NCBI RefSeq assembly: GCF_018617855.1
Contig: NZ_JACSKY010000008.1
Span: forward strand, 52,656-116,655
Reading direction: 5' to 3'
DNA: 64,000 nucleotides
DNA from: Exiguobacterium qingdaonense
GTDB lineage: Bacteria > Bacillota > Bacilli > Exiguobacteriales > Exiguobacteriaceae
Shown: positions 1 through 8,325 of the stretch, piece after piece
How positions within the stretch are numbered: position 1 is the first letter of the stretch
Layout of the letters: each line of letters starts with the position of its first letter
Translations under genes and position numbers: made by a program
Notes under the pieces: generated by a model
The model's input: only the letters and a program-made list of their open reading frames with translations
Database searches by the model: none
What the model was told of the DNA's origin: nothing

Positions 1-232
1 TGCCCGCTCGGATCCATTCGACGAGCTGCTCATATTCTTCTTCACTCACCACGTCACGATAGTCATCGAGCACAATCGTCTGCCCATCCAAAAAGAAATT
101 CTCAAATTGACCGGCCTGCAGTCGATCGACGACGTAGCGTAACCCTTCCGTCAATTTGAAACGGAACGATTCGAACGATTCATACCATTCCCTATCCCAA
201 TGCGTATGATTCAGGACATGTACTTGTTTCAT
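1..232 (-). CDS. GH38 alpha-mannosidase, N-terminal part only
   Basis: The gene starts at an ATG at 232 and runs off the left edge of the window, so about 77 N-terminal codons are visible. The first residues contain HTHWDREWY, the signature that opens the catalytic domain of glycoside hydrolase family 38; its His and Asp are metal and catalytic ligands in known members. Known GH38 enzymes remove terminal alpha-mannose from manno-oligosaccharides or glycans. The ATG overlaps the stop codon of the upstream FAD oxidoreductase (ATGA), so the two are translationally coupled and belong to the sugar ABC-transporter operon. No signal peptide is visible, which suggests cytoplasmic action on imported mannosides. 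Linkage specificity cannot be judged from this fragment. Confidence 0.85.
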   Translation of the reverse strand, partial: MKQVHVLNHTHWDREWYESFESFRFKLTEGLRYVVDRLQAGQFENFFLDGQTIVLDDYRDVVSEEEYEQLVEWIRAG

Positions 233-1572
233 TGGATGACCTCCAGTCGTTCCCGAACCAAACCGCCGTCGAGTTCATTCAGCGACGTGTTCGTTTCTAA
301 AGCGAGTGCGACGGCCAATCCCGTCGCCTCCCCGACGTCCCGTAGCGTCGGCTGAATCCGAAGCGATGCTTGCATCAAAAACGTACTCGAAATGTGTCGT
401 CCGGCGAAGATGACGTTCGGCACTTCGTTCACAATCAGAGCACGGTACGGGATTTCATAATATTCACCGGCTGTATATTTCTTCGGTAACGCCTCGTCTC
501 CTTTGACGCGATGCACATCGACATACCAGTCTCCTTTGGCGATTCCGTCATGGAAACGGGCCCGGTCCGCATAGTCTATCTCAGATAACACATACTTCCC
601 TTGAATCCGATACGATTCACGAATCCCAAGCTGTGTCGCTTCTTTCAATAAGAAAGCGGACTCGAACCCTGGTAAGTGACGAATTAAGAACCGGCTGAGA
701 CGCTGCATCATCTGTCGACCGATGCGCACCGCTTCAGAGCGGGCGAACGGGTCGGTCGTGTCCGTCAGTCCCGGGATATGGGGACAATTAAAGGAGAGGA
801 CACCTGGTTTGCCCGGTTGCGTGAACGCTTGGAAATATTTCAAGTCGTCAGTCGTGAGTTCACCTGTTGCCAACCCGTCTCGGAACAACGGTTCGAGCAC
901 ATGCCCTTTCCCTGGGACCATGACGATTTCGAAGAAGTCTGGGTCCTCGATTTGACAGAACGTTTCACCGAGTCCGAGCACGTATCGTCTGACACGGTCG
1001 ATGTCGACACCGCCCATTTCAAAGCGGAACGTCATCTGTTGATTATGTCCGTTCTCGTCGCCAGACGATGTCGGGATGTCCGAGACACGTGCGACGACGG
1101 CATCCGCCGAAGCATCGATGACCGTCTTCGTCCGAATCGCAACGAGACCGGCACATGTGTGGACAATGACATGTGTGATCGTACCTTCCTCTTTCAATAC
1201 GTCGATGACAACCGCGTCGTATAACACCTGACATCCGACCTGTTTTAACAGATCGTCCAACACCGAAGTGAGCGTCTCGACGTTGAACCAGCGGCAGTTC
1301 GTCGTCCCATCGTCCGTCTTGACGCCCCGCTCTTCCAAACGATCTAAAATCGCTCGATTGACACCTCGCGGATGGACATGGGTCGGCATCATCGGAGAGA
1401 CGAGCGCATTCGTCTGCGTCCCCCCGAGTGCGATCGTTTTTTCAATAAGAAGTGTGTCGATTCCCTCACTTGCTGCCGTATAGGCCGCCGTCACGCCAGC
1501 CGTTCCGCCGCCGACGACAACACAATCGACTTCTCGTACTCGTTTTATCGTATGCCCTGCGTAATGAATCAT
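229..1572 (-). CDS. FAD-dependent oxidoreductase of the sugar operon
   Basis: A 447-residue protein with an N-terminal dinucleotide-binding motif, VVGGGTAG (about residues 19-26), followed by an acidic-ended strand (LLIEK) and GGTQTN, typical of the FAD_oxidored (pfam12831-like) family. A C-terminal block around FAGRHIS fits the second FAD-contacting region. It lies between an ABC sugar permease (21-nt gap) and a GH38 alpha-mannosidase that it overlaps by 4 nt, so it is almost certainly co-expressed with mannoside import. The substrate is unknown. Members of this family are often found beside glycoside hydrolases, and a redox step on a sugar or glycoside would fit. Family assignment is solid, function is inference. 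Confidence 0.75.
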   Translation of the reverse strand: MIHYAGHTIKRVREVDCVVVGGGTAGVTAAYTAASEGIDTLLIEKTIALGGTQTNALVSPMMPTHVHPRGVNRAILDRLEERGVKTDDGTTNCRWFNVETLTSVLDDLLKQVGCQVLYDAVVIDVLKEEGTITHVIVHTCAGLVAIRTKTVIDASADAVVARVSDIPTSSGDENGHNQQMTFRFEMGGVDIDRVRRYVLGLGETFCQIEDPDFFEIVMVPGKGHVLEPLFRDGLATGELTTDDLKYFQAFTQPGKPGVLSFNCPHIPGLTDTTDPFARSEAVRIGRQMMQRLSRFLIRHLPGFESAFLLKEATQLGIRESYRIQGKYVLSEIDYADRARFHDGIAKGDWYVDVHRVKGDEALPKKYTAGEYYEIPYRALIVNEVPNVIFAGRHISSTFLMQASLRIQPTLRDVGEATGLAVALALETNTSLNELDGGLVRERLEVIQ

Positions 1573-1593
1573 CTCTTCCGCGTCCTTTCTCTC

Positions 1594-2418
1594 TTACCCT
1601 TTCACGGCACCATCTGTCGCACCGGAGATAAAGTATTTTTGGAGCGCCATAAATAGGATCAATGTCGGGATTGTCGTCAAAACCGACGCCGCGCTAATCA
1701 GCTTCAAGTTCGAACCATCAAAGTTTTGGGACAGTTGTGCCAATCCAATCGAGAGCGTGTACATGCTACTCTCCGTCGAGTTGAGGAGTGGCCATAAATA
1801 ATCGCCCCATGTCCCCATGAACGTAAAGATTGCCAACGTGACGAGTGTCGGTTTCACGAGTGGCAACGCGACTCGATACCACACTTGGAAACGGTTCGCC
1901 CCGTCCAAATATGCTGATTCCTCAAGCTCTTTCGGGATGCGTAAGTACGCTTGTCGCATCAAGTAAATCCCAAACGCGGTCGCCACCTGCATCACGACGA
2001 GGCCGATGTAGGAATTGCGTAGACCCAGTTCTCCCGCGAGTTGGAAGAGTGGTGCCATGTATAGCTGGAATGGGACCATCATCGTCGCGATAATGAGCGA
2101 GAGAACGACACCTCTGCCCCGAAAGTCCATCCGGGCGAGCGGATATGCCGCCAAACTACAAAAGAGCAAGTTTAACGGGATGGCAATCGCCGTCACGATG
2201 AACGTATTTAAAAAGTAGAGCCCAAAATTCGCCTTCGCAAAAGAATCCGTAAAGTTTGCGAGTGTCGGATCGGTCGGGTAAATCGTTCCGTAAATGCTTT
2301 CCCCTGGCGACTTGAGTGCCATGAACAACGTGATCAAGAACGGTCCGACCGTGATGACCGAAATGAAAATCATCAATAGATACAACATGATTTTTTGTGT
2401 CGTTTGTTTACGTTTCAT
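1594..2418 (-). CDS. Carbohydrate ABC transporter permease, MalG type
   Basis: A 274-residue inner membrane permease with about six hydrophobic segments. The EAA loop is visible as EELEESAYLDGANRFQVW, with the conserved Gly-Ala that docks on the ATPase. I chose the ATG at 2418 because GGAGAG lies 6 nt upstream; a GTG two codons earlier is too close to that site. It forms the second half of the translocation pore with the upstream MalF-type permease, 13 nt away. No ATP-binding subunit lies in this operon, so a shared multi-operon ATPase such as MsmX is probably used; that is an inference from related Bacillota systems. Confidence 0.88.
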   Translation of the reverse strand: MKRKQTTQKIMLYLLMIFISVITVGPFLITLFMALKSPGESIYGTIYPTDPTLANFTDSFAKANFGLYFLNTFIVTAIAIPLNLLFCSLAAYPLARMDFRGRGVVLSLIIATMMVPFQLYMAPLFQLAGELGLRNSYIGLVVMQVATAFGIYLMRQAYLRIPKELEESAYLDGANRFQVWYRVALPLVKPTLVTLAIFTFMGTWGDYLWPLLNSTESSMYTLSIGLAQLSQNFDGSNLKLISAASVLTTIPTLILFMALQKYFISGATDGAVKG

Positions 2419-2431
2419 CTTCACCTCTCCT

Positions 2432-3367
2432 TTACGCTCGTAAATCTTCTTCTCGTGAACTCGTCAACTTCATCTGAAGCAAAGATGCACCGATCGCGAG
2501 AAGGAGCAGGACGACACCAGCGGCGGATGCGATACTGACGTCCAATGCCATAAATTTGTTGAAGATGTACATGACGAGTGTCGTCGTCGCGCCTGCCGGA
2601 CCACCACCTGTTGTCAATGCGATTTCTTCGAACACTTTCATCCCGGCGATGATGGTCATGACGGAAACGAGCGTGACGGATGGCGTGAGCATCGGCACCG
2701 TAATGCGCCAGAATTTTTGAAAGGCGTTCGCCCCGTCGATTTCGGCAGACTCATAGACGTCTTTAGAAATTGATTGAAGTCCTGCCAAATAGATGATCAT
2801 GTAGTAGCCCAAGCCTTTCCATACGGTGATCGCGGATACTGCGACAAGAGCGGTCGAGCTTTGAACGAGCAAGTTTGTCGGATTGTCAAACAGACCGAGC
2901 GATACGAAGATTGACGAGACCGGTCCACTCTGTGAATAAAGCATCTTCCACATGAGCGCGGCGACGACCATCGGCGTGACGACCGGCAAGTAATACAAAA
3001 TACGGAACGTCGAGACGCCTTTTATGGCCTGGTTGACGAGAACTGCTAAAATCATTGGCAAAAAGATATTCAATGGAAGGACGATGATTAAAAACAAAAT
3101 CGTATTCCATAAAGCGAGCCAAAATGTCCGATCCGTAAAAATCTCTTTGAAGTTGGCGAGTCCAACGAACTCTCCGGTTCCCGCAATGATTTTATAGTCC
3201 AACAAACTCCAATGGAACGCCTCGACAATCGGAACGACAAGGAACGTGCCGAGGACAAGGATAGAGGGGAGTAGGAACAGCCAAGGCGTGAGGAGGTTTT
3301 TCTTCTTCCGTCTGACGACCTTCGTTTTCGTGGTCGATACAGGGAGTGCTATATTCTCTTTATTCAT
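2432..3367 (-). CDS. Carbohydrate ABC transporter permease, MalF type
   Basis: A 311-residue membrane protein with six predicted helices after a basic N-terminus (KTKVVRRKKKN). The EAA motif reads DVYESAEIDGANAFQKFW. The ATG at 3367 has AAGGAG 8-9 nt upstream; an ATG 12 codons further upstream sits inside the intergenic hairpin and has no ribosome site, so I rejected it. It pairs with the MalG-type permease downstream and takes substrate from the lipoprotein encoded upstream. The hairpin at 3392-3430 separates it from the binding-protein gene and may set a higher level of binding protein than permease. Confidence 0.88.
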   Translation of the reverse strand: MNKENIALPVSTTKTKVVRRKKKNLLTPWLFLLPSILVLGTFLVVPIVEAFHWSLLDYKIIAGTGEFVGLANFKEIFTDRTFWLALWNTILFLIIVLPLNIFLPMILAVLVNQAIKGVSTFRILYYLPVVTPMVVAALMWKMLYSQSGPVSSIFVSLGLFDNPTNLLVQSSTALVAVSAITVWKGLGYYMIIYLAGLQSISKDVYESAEIDGANAFQKFWRITVPMLTPSVTLVSVMTIIAGMKVFEEIALTTGGGPAGATTTLVMYIFNKFMALDVSIASAAGVVLLLLAIGASLLQMKLTSSREEDLRA

Positions 3368-3391
3368 CTTTAGGTCTCCTTCCAATAAAAC

Positions 3392-3430
3392 GAGCTGAAT
3401 CAAAAGAGGGGTCTCCTTTTGATTCAGCTC
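3392..3430 (-). other. 15-bp perfect stem-loop between binding-protein and permease genes
   Basis: GAGCTGAATCAAAAG (3392-3406) is exactly complementary to 3416-3430, with a 9-nt loop. It begins 7 nt after the binding-protein stop codon and lacks a U-tract, so it looks more like an mRNA-stabilising or processing structure than a full terminator. Such stems between an abundant binding protein and its permeases are known from maltose-type operons. Confidence 0.8.
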
Positions 3431-3437
3431 TCAACGT

Positions 3438-4760
3438 TTAGAATGTCACGCTCTCTCCAGATTTCTCAAACGCGTCATCCCAAGCTTTCGCAAGTGCTTC
3501 TACTGCTTCTTTACCTGACATTTTTCCTTGTAAGTTTTGAACGAAGATGTTTTTCGTCGCCTCACGTAATTCTGCGCTGTTCTCTGTCGGTGGAACGAGC
3601 ACTTCTGCACGTTCGAGTGATTTTGAAGCTTCCATCATCCCGAGTGCTTTCGGTGAGTCGCCAGGATTCGTGAAGTAGTCGTCCTCGAGTGACGCCGTCG
3701 TAGAAGGGAGGACCGTTCCTGCCGTCTTCGCGAACTCGAGTTGATTGTCGGCATTCGTGACAAACTCCGCAAACGCGACCGCTGCTTCTTTATTCTTTGT
3801 CTTCGCCGGCACGGCGAAGTTCATGACCGCGACATTGACCGGTGCGTCCGACGCTTCGAGCGGTTGTCCTGCTTTTGAGGCTTCATAGATGTCTGGTGCG
3901 CCGCTCTCGACTGGTCCGAGGAAGGTCACGCCGCCTTCGAGTAGTGAGGTATTGCCTGCCATATATAGTTCTTGACCTGTTTTGATTGATCCTTCTGCCG
4001 CTTCTTGCGGGATCAACCCTTCGTCATACATCTTTTGCATCGTCTCGAAATAATTAATGATGTCTTCGTTGTCAGCGAACGTCGCTTTTCCATCCTCTAC
4101 GATTGGTCCACCGGCGATTGAGACCATTTTCTCCATGATCGCGTTCCCGTCATTGATGACCGGATAGAATGCCGGTTTCCCCGTCTTGTCCGTCAACATT
4201 TTTGATGCTTCGTAAATGCCTTCCGTCGACGTCGGGACTTCTTTGATGCCCGCCTGTTCGAAGTGGTCACCGTTGTACCATGAGACGGTCGTCGTCAAAT
4301 ACCAAGGAAGTGCGTATAGTTTGTCATCGAACATGCCAGACTTGTATGGACCTTCCACGTAAGCTGTTTTCGCCTCTTCTGATAGCATGTCATCGAGTTC
4401 GAGCAATCCACCTTGTGCCGCGATGTTCGACATGTAGTGCGGGTTCAAGTTGACGACGTCCGGGACATCGCTCCCCGTCAGAGACGTCAGTACTTTTTGC
4501 TCCATCTCATTTTGTGGCACGTCTTCAATGACGACATCGACGTCTGGGTGCATTTCTTCAAACTCTTTTTCAATCTCATCGAAATAAGAGTCAAACGGTT
4601 CACCCGCGAGCGAGGCTGTCCACATCGTCACCTTACCGGACAGTTCGCCGTCACTCGATGCAGAGCCACTATCAGATTCTTCATTGCTACAAGCCATCAA
4701 GCCGACTGACAAGGCAGCGATCGAAGCGCTCGCCGCGAGTTGTTTCGTACGTTTTTTCAT
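3438..4760 (-). CDS. Sugar-binding lipoprotein of ABC transporter (solute-binding family 1)
   Basis: A 440-residue extracellular solute-binding protein. The N-terminus has KKR, a hydrophobic stretch and the lipobox LMAC with Cys24, so it is predicted to be lipid-anchored outside the membrane. The mature part starts with a Ser/Glu-rich linker and shows the family 1 features VTMWT and VDVVIEDV. GGAGG lies 9 nt before the ATG. As first gene of the operon it should be the specificity component; with the GH38 enzyme downstream, manno-oligosaccharides are the likeliest ligand, though this is inference. A cre-like site lies just upstream, so carbon catabolite control is likely. Confidence 0.88.
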   Translation of the reverse strand: MKKRTKQLAASASIAALSVGLMACSNEESDSGSASSDGELSGKVTMWTASLAGEPFDSYFDEIEKEFEEMHPDVDVVIEDVPQNEMEQKVLTSLTGSDVPDVVNLNPHYMSNIAAQGGLLELDDMLSEEAKTAYVEGPYKSGMFDDKLYALPWYLTTTVSWYNGDHFEQAGIKEVPTSTEGIYEASKMLTDKTGKPAFYPVINDGNAIMEKMVSIAGGPIVEDGKATFADNEDIINYFETMQKMYDEGLIPQEAAEGSIKTGQELYMAGNTSLLEGGVTFLGPVESGAPDIYEASKAGQPLEASDAPVNVAVMNFAVPAKTKNKEAAVAFAEFVTNADNQLEFAKTAGTVLPSTTASLEDDYFTNPGDSPKALGMMEASKSLERAEVLVPPTENSAELREATKNIFVQNLQGKMSGKEAVEALAKAWDDAFEKSGESVTF

Positions 4761-4786
4761 CTTTCATTTCCTCCCCGAGATAAAAT

Positions 4787-4800
4787 AGAAAGCGTTTTCA
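4787..4800 (-). promoter_or_regulatory. cre-like site upstream of the sugar ABC operon
   Basis: On the minus strand the site reads TGAAAACGCTTTCT, which matches the CcpA consensus TGWAANCGNTNWCA at all but the last base. It lies about 27 nt upstream of the binding-protein start codon, where CcpA would block transcription. Confidence 0.65.
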
Positions 4801-4959
4801 CAAATCCATCATATCGCTTAAGAAATCTTTTTGCAATACTATAATTAAAATGAAAATAATTTTCTTTATTTGGTGTCATGCGCTTTTCAGCTTACCTTTT
4901 CCTAACCTGTATCGATTCCTTCAGTTTCATCTAATCGCCTGATCGGTTTGAAGAGAATG

Positions 4960-4988
4960 AAAAAGGCTCCGTCAAAATGACGGAGTCC
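4960..4988 (-). terminator. Rho-independent terminator of the mannose PTS operon
   Basis: GGCTCCGTCA at 4965-4974 pairs with 4978-4988, with an A-run on the plus strand that becomes a U-tract for minus-strand transcripts. It follows the esterase stop codon directly and closes the operon that starts with the PRD regulator or the PTS genes. Confidence 0.85.
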
Positions 4989-5939
4989 TCACAATAACGG
5001 GGCGATGAATTTCAGTTTTTCTTCTTCATGGCGACTCGAGAGACCGTGTCCATATTCGGGATAGACACGGAACGCTTTCTCACCGGACAGTTCATGGAAC
5101 AACGCATAGGCTGTCGAAGGTGGGCACACCTCATCCAAGAGACCGACCCCAACCATGACGGGACAGGTGATGCGTCTCGCAAAATTGATTCCGTCGACAT
5201 AACGAAGCGTGTCGTACAATCTCGCTTCTGACTCGTGAAGAGGGTCATGTACTTTAAAGTGATGCGAGATTTCTAAATACGGACCGTCCGTCGCGAGCTC
5301 GACTCCTCTCGGGATATCACACAGGAACGGGATGTCGATCAACGCGGCTTTCACTTTCGGGTGGAGGGCGCTGACCCCGAGCGCGATGCCCCCGCCTTGA
5401 CTTCCTCCTTCAACAATCGCCGTCTTCGCGCCCGACAGCATGAGGGCGACGTCGAGCGCACGGACCGCGTCCAACATGACGTATGTATAATAGTACGTCT
5501 CCTTCTTGAAGATGCCTCGCGTCATCCATCCGGCGGCCCCACCTAAAGGCATGAGCAAGGACTGTTCCGGGTCCACCCCCTGGTCACGTGTTTCGACGAG
5601 CAGCACCGCCATGCCCTGTACGATGTACTTCATGGCGATATGAGGTTCGTGGGTATTCCAGTTGTAACCGTGATAGAGGATGACGACTGGAAGCGAGCGG
5701 TCGATCGTTCTCGGTTTGATGAACGTCGCTTTGTGTACGATTGCCCCATGCGACAAATAACGGATGTGCTCCATCTCGACGTTCCTTACGTAAGCAGCGA
5801 GCGGATACCGTTCAACCTGCATCGGAATCTCCCGAAGTGTCTCGAGTTCTCGTTCCCAAAATGAATCAAAGTCGTCCGGCATCGTGACGCTCGAGCGGTA
5901 ATCCTCTAACTCACGAACCGACACATCAACGCCCGGCAT
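4989..5939 (-). CDS. Acetyl-xylan esterase / cephalosporin-C deacetylase family
   Basis: An alpha/beta hydrolase of about 316 residues with the AXE1 family signature GGSQGGG (nucleophile Ser), the acid in GLLDEVCPP and the His in EYGHG near the C-terminus. Enzymes of this family remove acetyl groups from short oligosaccharides; there is no signal peptide, so it would act in the cytoplasm. I chose the ATG at 5939: an ATG three codons earlier abuts the GGGG of the ribosome site. The start lies inside the end of the ROK kinase gene (14-nt overlap). Within a mannose operon the natural substrate may be acetylated manno-oligosaccharides. Confidence 0.82.
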   Translation of the reverse strand: MPGVDVSVRELEDYRSSVTMPDDFDSFWERELETLREIPMQVERYPLAAYVRNVEMEHIRYLSHGAIVHKATFIKPRTIDRSLPVVILYHGYNWNTHEPHIAMKYIVQGMAVLLVETRDQGVDPEQSLLMPLGGAAGWMTRGIFKKETYYYTYVMLDAVRALDVALMLSGAKTAIVEGGSQGGGIALGVSALHPKVKAALIDIPFLCDIPRGVELATDGPYLEISHHFKVHDPLHESEARLYDTLRYVDGINFARRITCPVMVGVGLLDEVCPPSTAYALFHELSGEKAFRVYPEYGHGLSSRHEEEKLKFIAPLL

Positions 5940-6810
5940 GTACGACATCCCCTTTTTTGATCGCGAGGGCGAGCGCCCCTTTTAATCCGGCCAAGTCACC
6001 GAGAGTTGGTGGCACGATATACGTCTCTAACTCATCCACATACGGATTTTGAATGTAGCCGTTCATCTTCTGTCGAAACGCATCGCGTACTTTCGGGAAA
6101 AGCTGCGACTGTTTCATGACACCGCCACCGAGAATCATCCGCTGTGGCGCGAGAATGAGGGCGATGTTGACGAGCGCCTGTGCCAAATAGTCCGCCTCGA
6201 TGTCCCATGCCGGGTCGCTCAGCTCAAGCAAGTGCGCCTTCTTGCCATGTCTCGCTTCGATGGCAGGACCTGATGCCAACCCTTCAAGACAGTCTCCGTG
6301 ATACGGGCAGACGCCGTTCGATGCGTCATCCGGGTGACGACGAACCATCATGTGCCCCATCTCCGGATGTCCCATTCCGTGGACGAGCTTCCCATCGATG
6401 ACAGCACCTGCTCCAATCCCGGTCCCGACCGTCATATAGAGGCAACTCGAAACGTCCGTCGCCCCACCAAACGTCATCTCCCCGAGCGCCGCCCCGTTTA
6501 CATCGGTGTCTAAAATAACGGGTACACCAAAATGTGTTTTTAACGTGTCATATAACGGGTAATTTGCCCATTTCACTTTCGGTGTCGTCGTGATGTGCCC
6601 ATACGTGTCACTATTTCGGTTCAAGTCGACGGGACCGAACGTGCCGACACCGAGCGCCTCGATCATCTCTCCTTCAAAGAACTCGAACACGCGTGCCATC
6701 GTCTCTTTCGGGTCCGTCGTCGGGATGGATGCGTGGCGGATGATGTCCCCCGTCTCTGTCCCGATGCCGCAGACGATTTTTGTTCCTCCTAATTCAATCG
6801 CTCCAAACAT
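5926..6810 (-). CDS. ROK family sugar kinase (fructokinase/mannokinase type)
   Basis: A 294-residue ROK kinase. The phosphate-binding motif GAIELGGTK opens the protein, the catalytic Asp is in LDTDVNGA, and a zinc site is visible as GHPEMGH followed by CPYHGDCLEG. The ATG at 6810 has GGGGAG 6 nt upstream; a further upstream start has no such site. It resembles GmuE/YdhR-like fructokinases that sit with mannose-6-phosphate isomerase in glucomannan operons. It likely phosphorylates free fructose or mannose released inside the cell, with ManA linking mannose-6-phosphate and fructose-6-phosphate. Exact hexose preference cannot be read from sequence. Confidence 0.85.
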   Translation of the reverse strand: MFGAIELGGTKIVCGIGTETGDIIRHASIPTTDPKETMARVFEFFEGEMIEALGVGTFGPVDLNRNSDTYGHITTTPKVKWANYPLYDTLKTHFGVPVILDTDVNGAALGEMTFGGATDVSSCLYMTVGTGIGAGAVIDGKLVHGMGHPEMGHMMVRRHPDDASNGVCPYHGDCLEGLASGPAIEARHGKKAHLLELSDPAWDIEADYLAQALVNIALILAPQRMILGGGVMKQSQLFPKVRDAFRQKMNGYIQNPYVDELETYIVPPTLGDLAGLKGALALAIKKGDVVHAGR

Positions 6811-6840
6811 GGCTAGCTCCCCTTTCAACGTGATTTATAT

Positions 6841-7782
6841 TCATTTTAGATTGCAATCGCTTACAATAAACTCCATCTTTCCCGTCACAACGAGAGGTTG
6901 ATCACTCACCGTCACGAGGAGATGGTCGCCTTTTTTGAGTAAGACACCATCCAATGTACCTTCTCCGTTTAATACACTGACGAGCCGGAAGCGATCTAGT
7001 GGTTCGAGCACGAACCCATCTGTGACTTCCATCCGATAGACGTTGAACTCGTCCGTTTCAATCAATGTCTGAACTGTCCCGCCCGTCACGTCTTTCGTCG
7101 TCGGATGGACGATCGCAGGCGCATCCGGTACTGTCGTCACTTCAATCGCCTGATCGAGATGGAGCTCCCGGGTATTCCCTTCGTCGTCCGTCCGGTCAAA
7201 GTCATATACCCGATACGTCGTGTCCGAAGACTGTTGCGTCTCGAGAATGACGATTCCTTTCCCGATCGCATGAATCGTTCCACTCGGCACGAAAATGAAG
7301 TCACCTGCCTGCACCGGTTGACGGCGTAACAACGTGTCCCACTCACCTCGCGCAATCGCTTTGGCCAACTGTTCTTTCGTCTCCGCCGTGTGGCCGAGAA
7401 TCAACTCTGCACCTTTTTCTGCCTCGACGACATACCAGCACTCCGTCTTCCCGTATGGCTCTCCTTCTAGGCGCATCGCTTCCTCATCGTTCGGATGGAC
7501 CTGAACAGAAAGGTCGTCCGCCGCGTCGAGCAGTTTGATGAGAAGCGGGAAACTGTCGAGTGTATAATCTCCGAACAACTCTCGGCGCTCCTTCCATAAA
7601 TCAGCGAGTGTCTGTCCTGCAAATTCACCAGACTCAATCACGCTCATCCCGTTCGGATGGGCCGAGATGCCCCAACATTCGCCGATGTTTCCTTGCGGCA
7701 GGTCATACTCGAACGTCGTCTCGAGCTTACGTCCTCCCCAGAGTCGTTCTTGAAAGACTGGTGTGCATGTTAAAATTGTCAT
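6841..7782 (-). CDS. manA: Mannose-6-phosphate isomerase, class I
   Basis: A 313-residue zinc-dependent isomerase that interconverts mannose-6-phosphate and fructose-6-phosphate. Visible hallmarks are RLWGGRKL near the N-terminus, the zinc-binding QVHPND, the zinc ligand Glu in GKTECWYV and FVPSGTIHAIG. The length fits the short Bacillus-type enzyme. GAGGAGG lies 7 nt upstream of the ATG. It follows the PTS IIA gene after a 72-nt gap holding a perfect hairpin and precedes the ROK kinase by 30 nt, so all are probably one transcript. Confidence 0.93.
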   Translation of the reverse strand: MTILTCTPVFQERLWGGRKLETTFEYDLPQGNIGECWGISAHPNGMSVIESGEFAGQTLADLWKERRELFGDYTLDSFPLLIKLLDAADDLSVQVHPNDEEAMRLEGEPYGKTECWYVVEAEKGAELILGHTAETKEQLAKAIARGEWDTLLRRQPVQAGDFIFVPSGTIHAIGKGIVILETQQSSDTTYRVYDFDRTDDEGNTRELHLDQAIEVTTVPDAPAIVHPTTKDVTGGTVQTLIETDEFNVYRMEVTDGFVLEPLDRFRLVSVLNGEGTLDGVLLKKGDHLLVTVSDQPLVVTGKMEFIVSDCNLK

Positions 7783-7824
7783 TTGGAATCCTCCTCATGT
7801 CGTCGTTTAGTTGATCGCATGCCA

Positions 7825-7851
7825 ATAGGACGCTCGTCATGAGCGTCCTAT
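7825..7851 (-). other. Perfect 11-bp hairpin between PTS IIA and manA
   Basis: ATAGGACGCTC (7825-7835) pairs with 7841-7851 around a 5-nt loop, 3 nt after the PTS IIA stop codon. No U-tract follows in the direction of transcription, so it may be a weak attenuator or an RNA-stability element rather than a strong terminator. Confidence 0.65.
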
Positions 7852-7854
7852 CCA

Positions 7855-8313
7855 TTATGCATACACCGTTTCAAGTTGCATGACAACTTGCTCAACCGTT
7901 GTCGCTTCCTTTAATCGATTTCGGAACTCATCATCAATGAGACGTCTACTCAACAAGGCGAGGATCCGAAGATGCTCATCTCCTTCTGCCGCTTCCGGTA
8001 CACCGATCATAAAAATCAATTTCGCCGGCTCTCCGTCAAGACTATCCCATTCAATCCCTTTCGGTGCTTTTGCGAAGGCGATGACCGGGCGGTTGACCGC
8101 ATCCGTCTTTCCATGAGGAATCGCGACTTCAAAACCGATCCCGGTCGAACTGAGTGCTTCCCGCGCTTCAAGTGCCGTAACGAATGCAGCACGGTCATTC
8201 AAGTACCCAGCGTCGTCTAATTTTTTCGTCAAAATCTCGAACGCTTCTTCACGTGATGTTGCCGCCAAATCCAATTCAATCAATGCCTCGTCCATGTAAT
8301 CCATCAGTTTCAT
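7855..8313 (-). CDS. PTS fructose-type EIIA component
   Basis: A 152-residue EIIA of the mannitol/fructose superfamily. The phosphorylated His lies in GFEVAIPHGKTDAV and the fold-typical start EALIELDLAATSREEAF is present. It passes phosphate from HPr to the EIIB domain of the next-upstream gene, only 12 nt away. The PRD regulator encoded upstream carries its own EIIA-like domain, so phosphate relay also controls the regulator. Fructose or mannose are the best substrate guesses because manA is in the operon. Confidence 0.88.
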   Translation of the reverse strand: MKLMDYMDEALIELDLAATSREEAFEILTKKLDDAGYLNDRAAFVTALEAREALSSTGIGFEVAIPHGKTDAVNRPVIAFAKAPKGIEWDSLDGEPAKLIFMIGVPEAAEGDEHLRILALLSRRLIDDEFRNRLKEATTVEQVVMQLETVYA

Positions 8314-8325
8314 CTGTATCTCTCC

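Noticed and set aside
6852..6865. TGCAATCGCTTACA as a cre site
   Set aside because: One mismatch at a constrained base and inside the manA coding end, away from a promoter; too weak to list.
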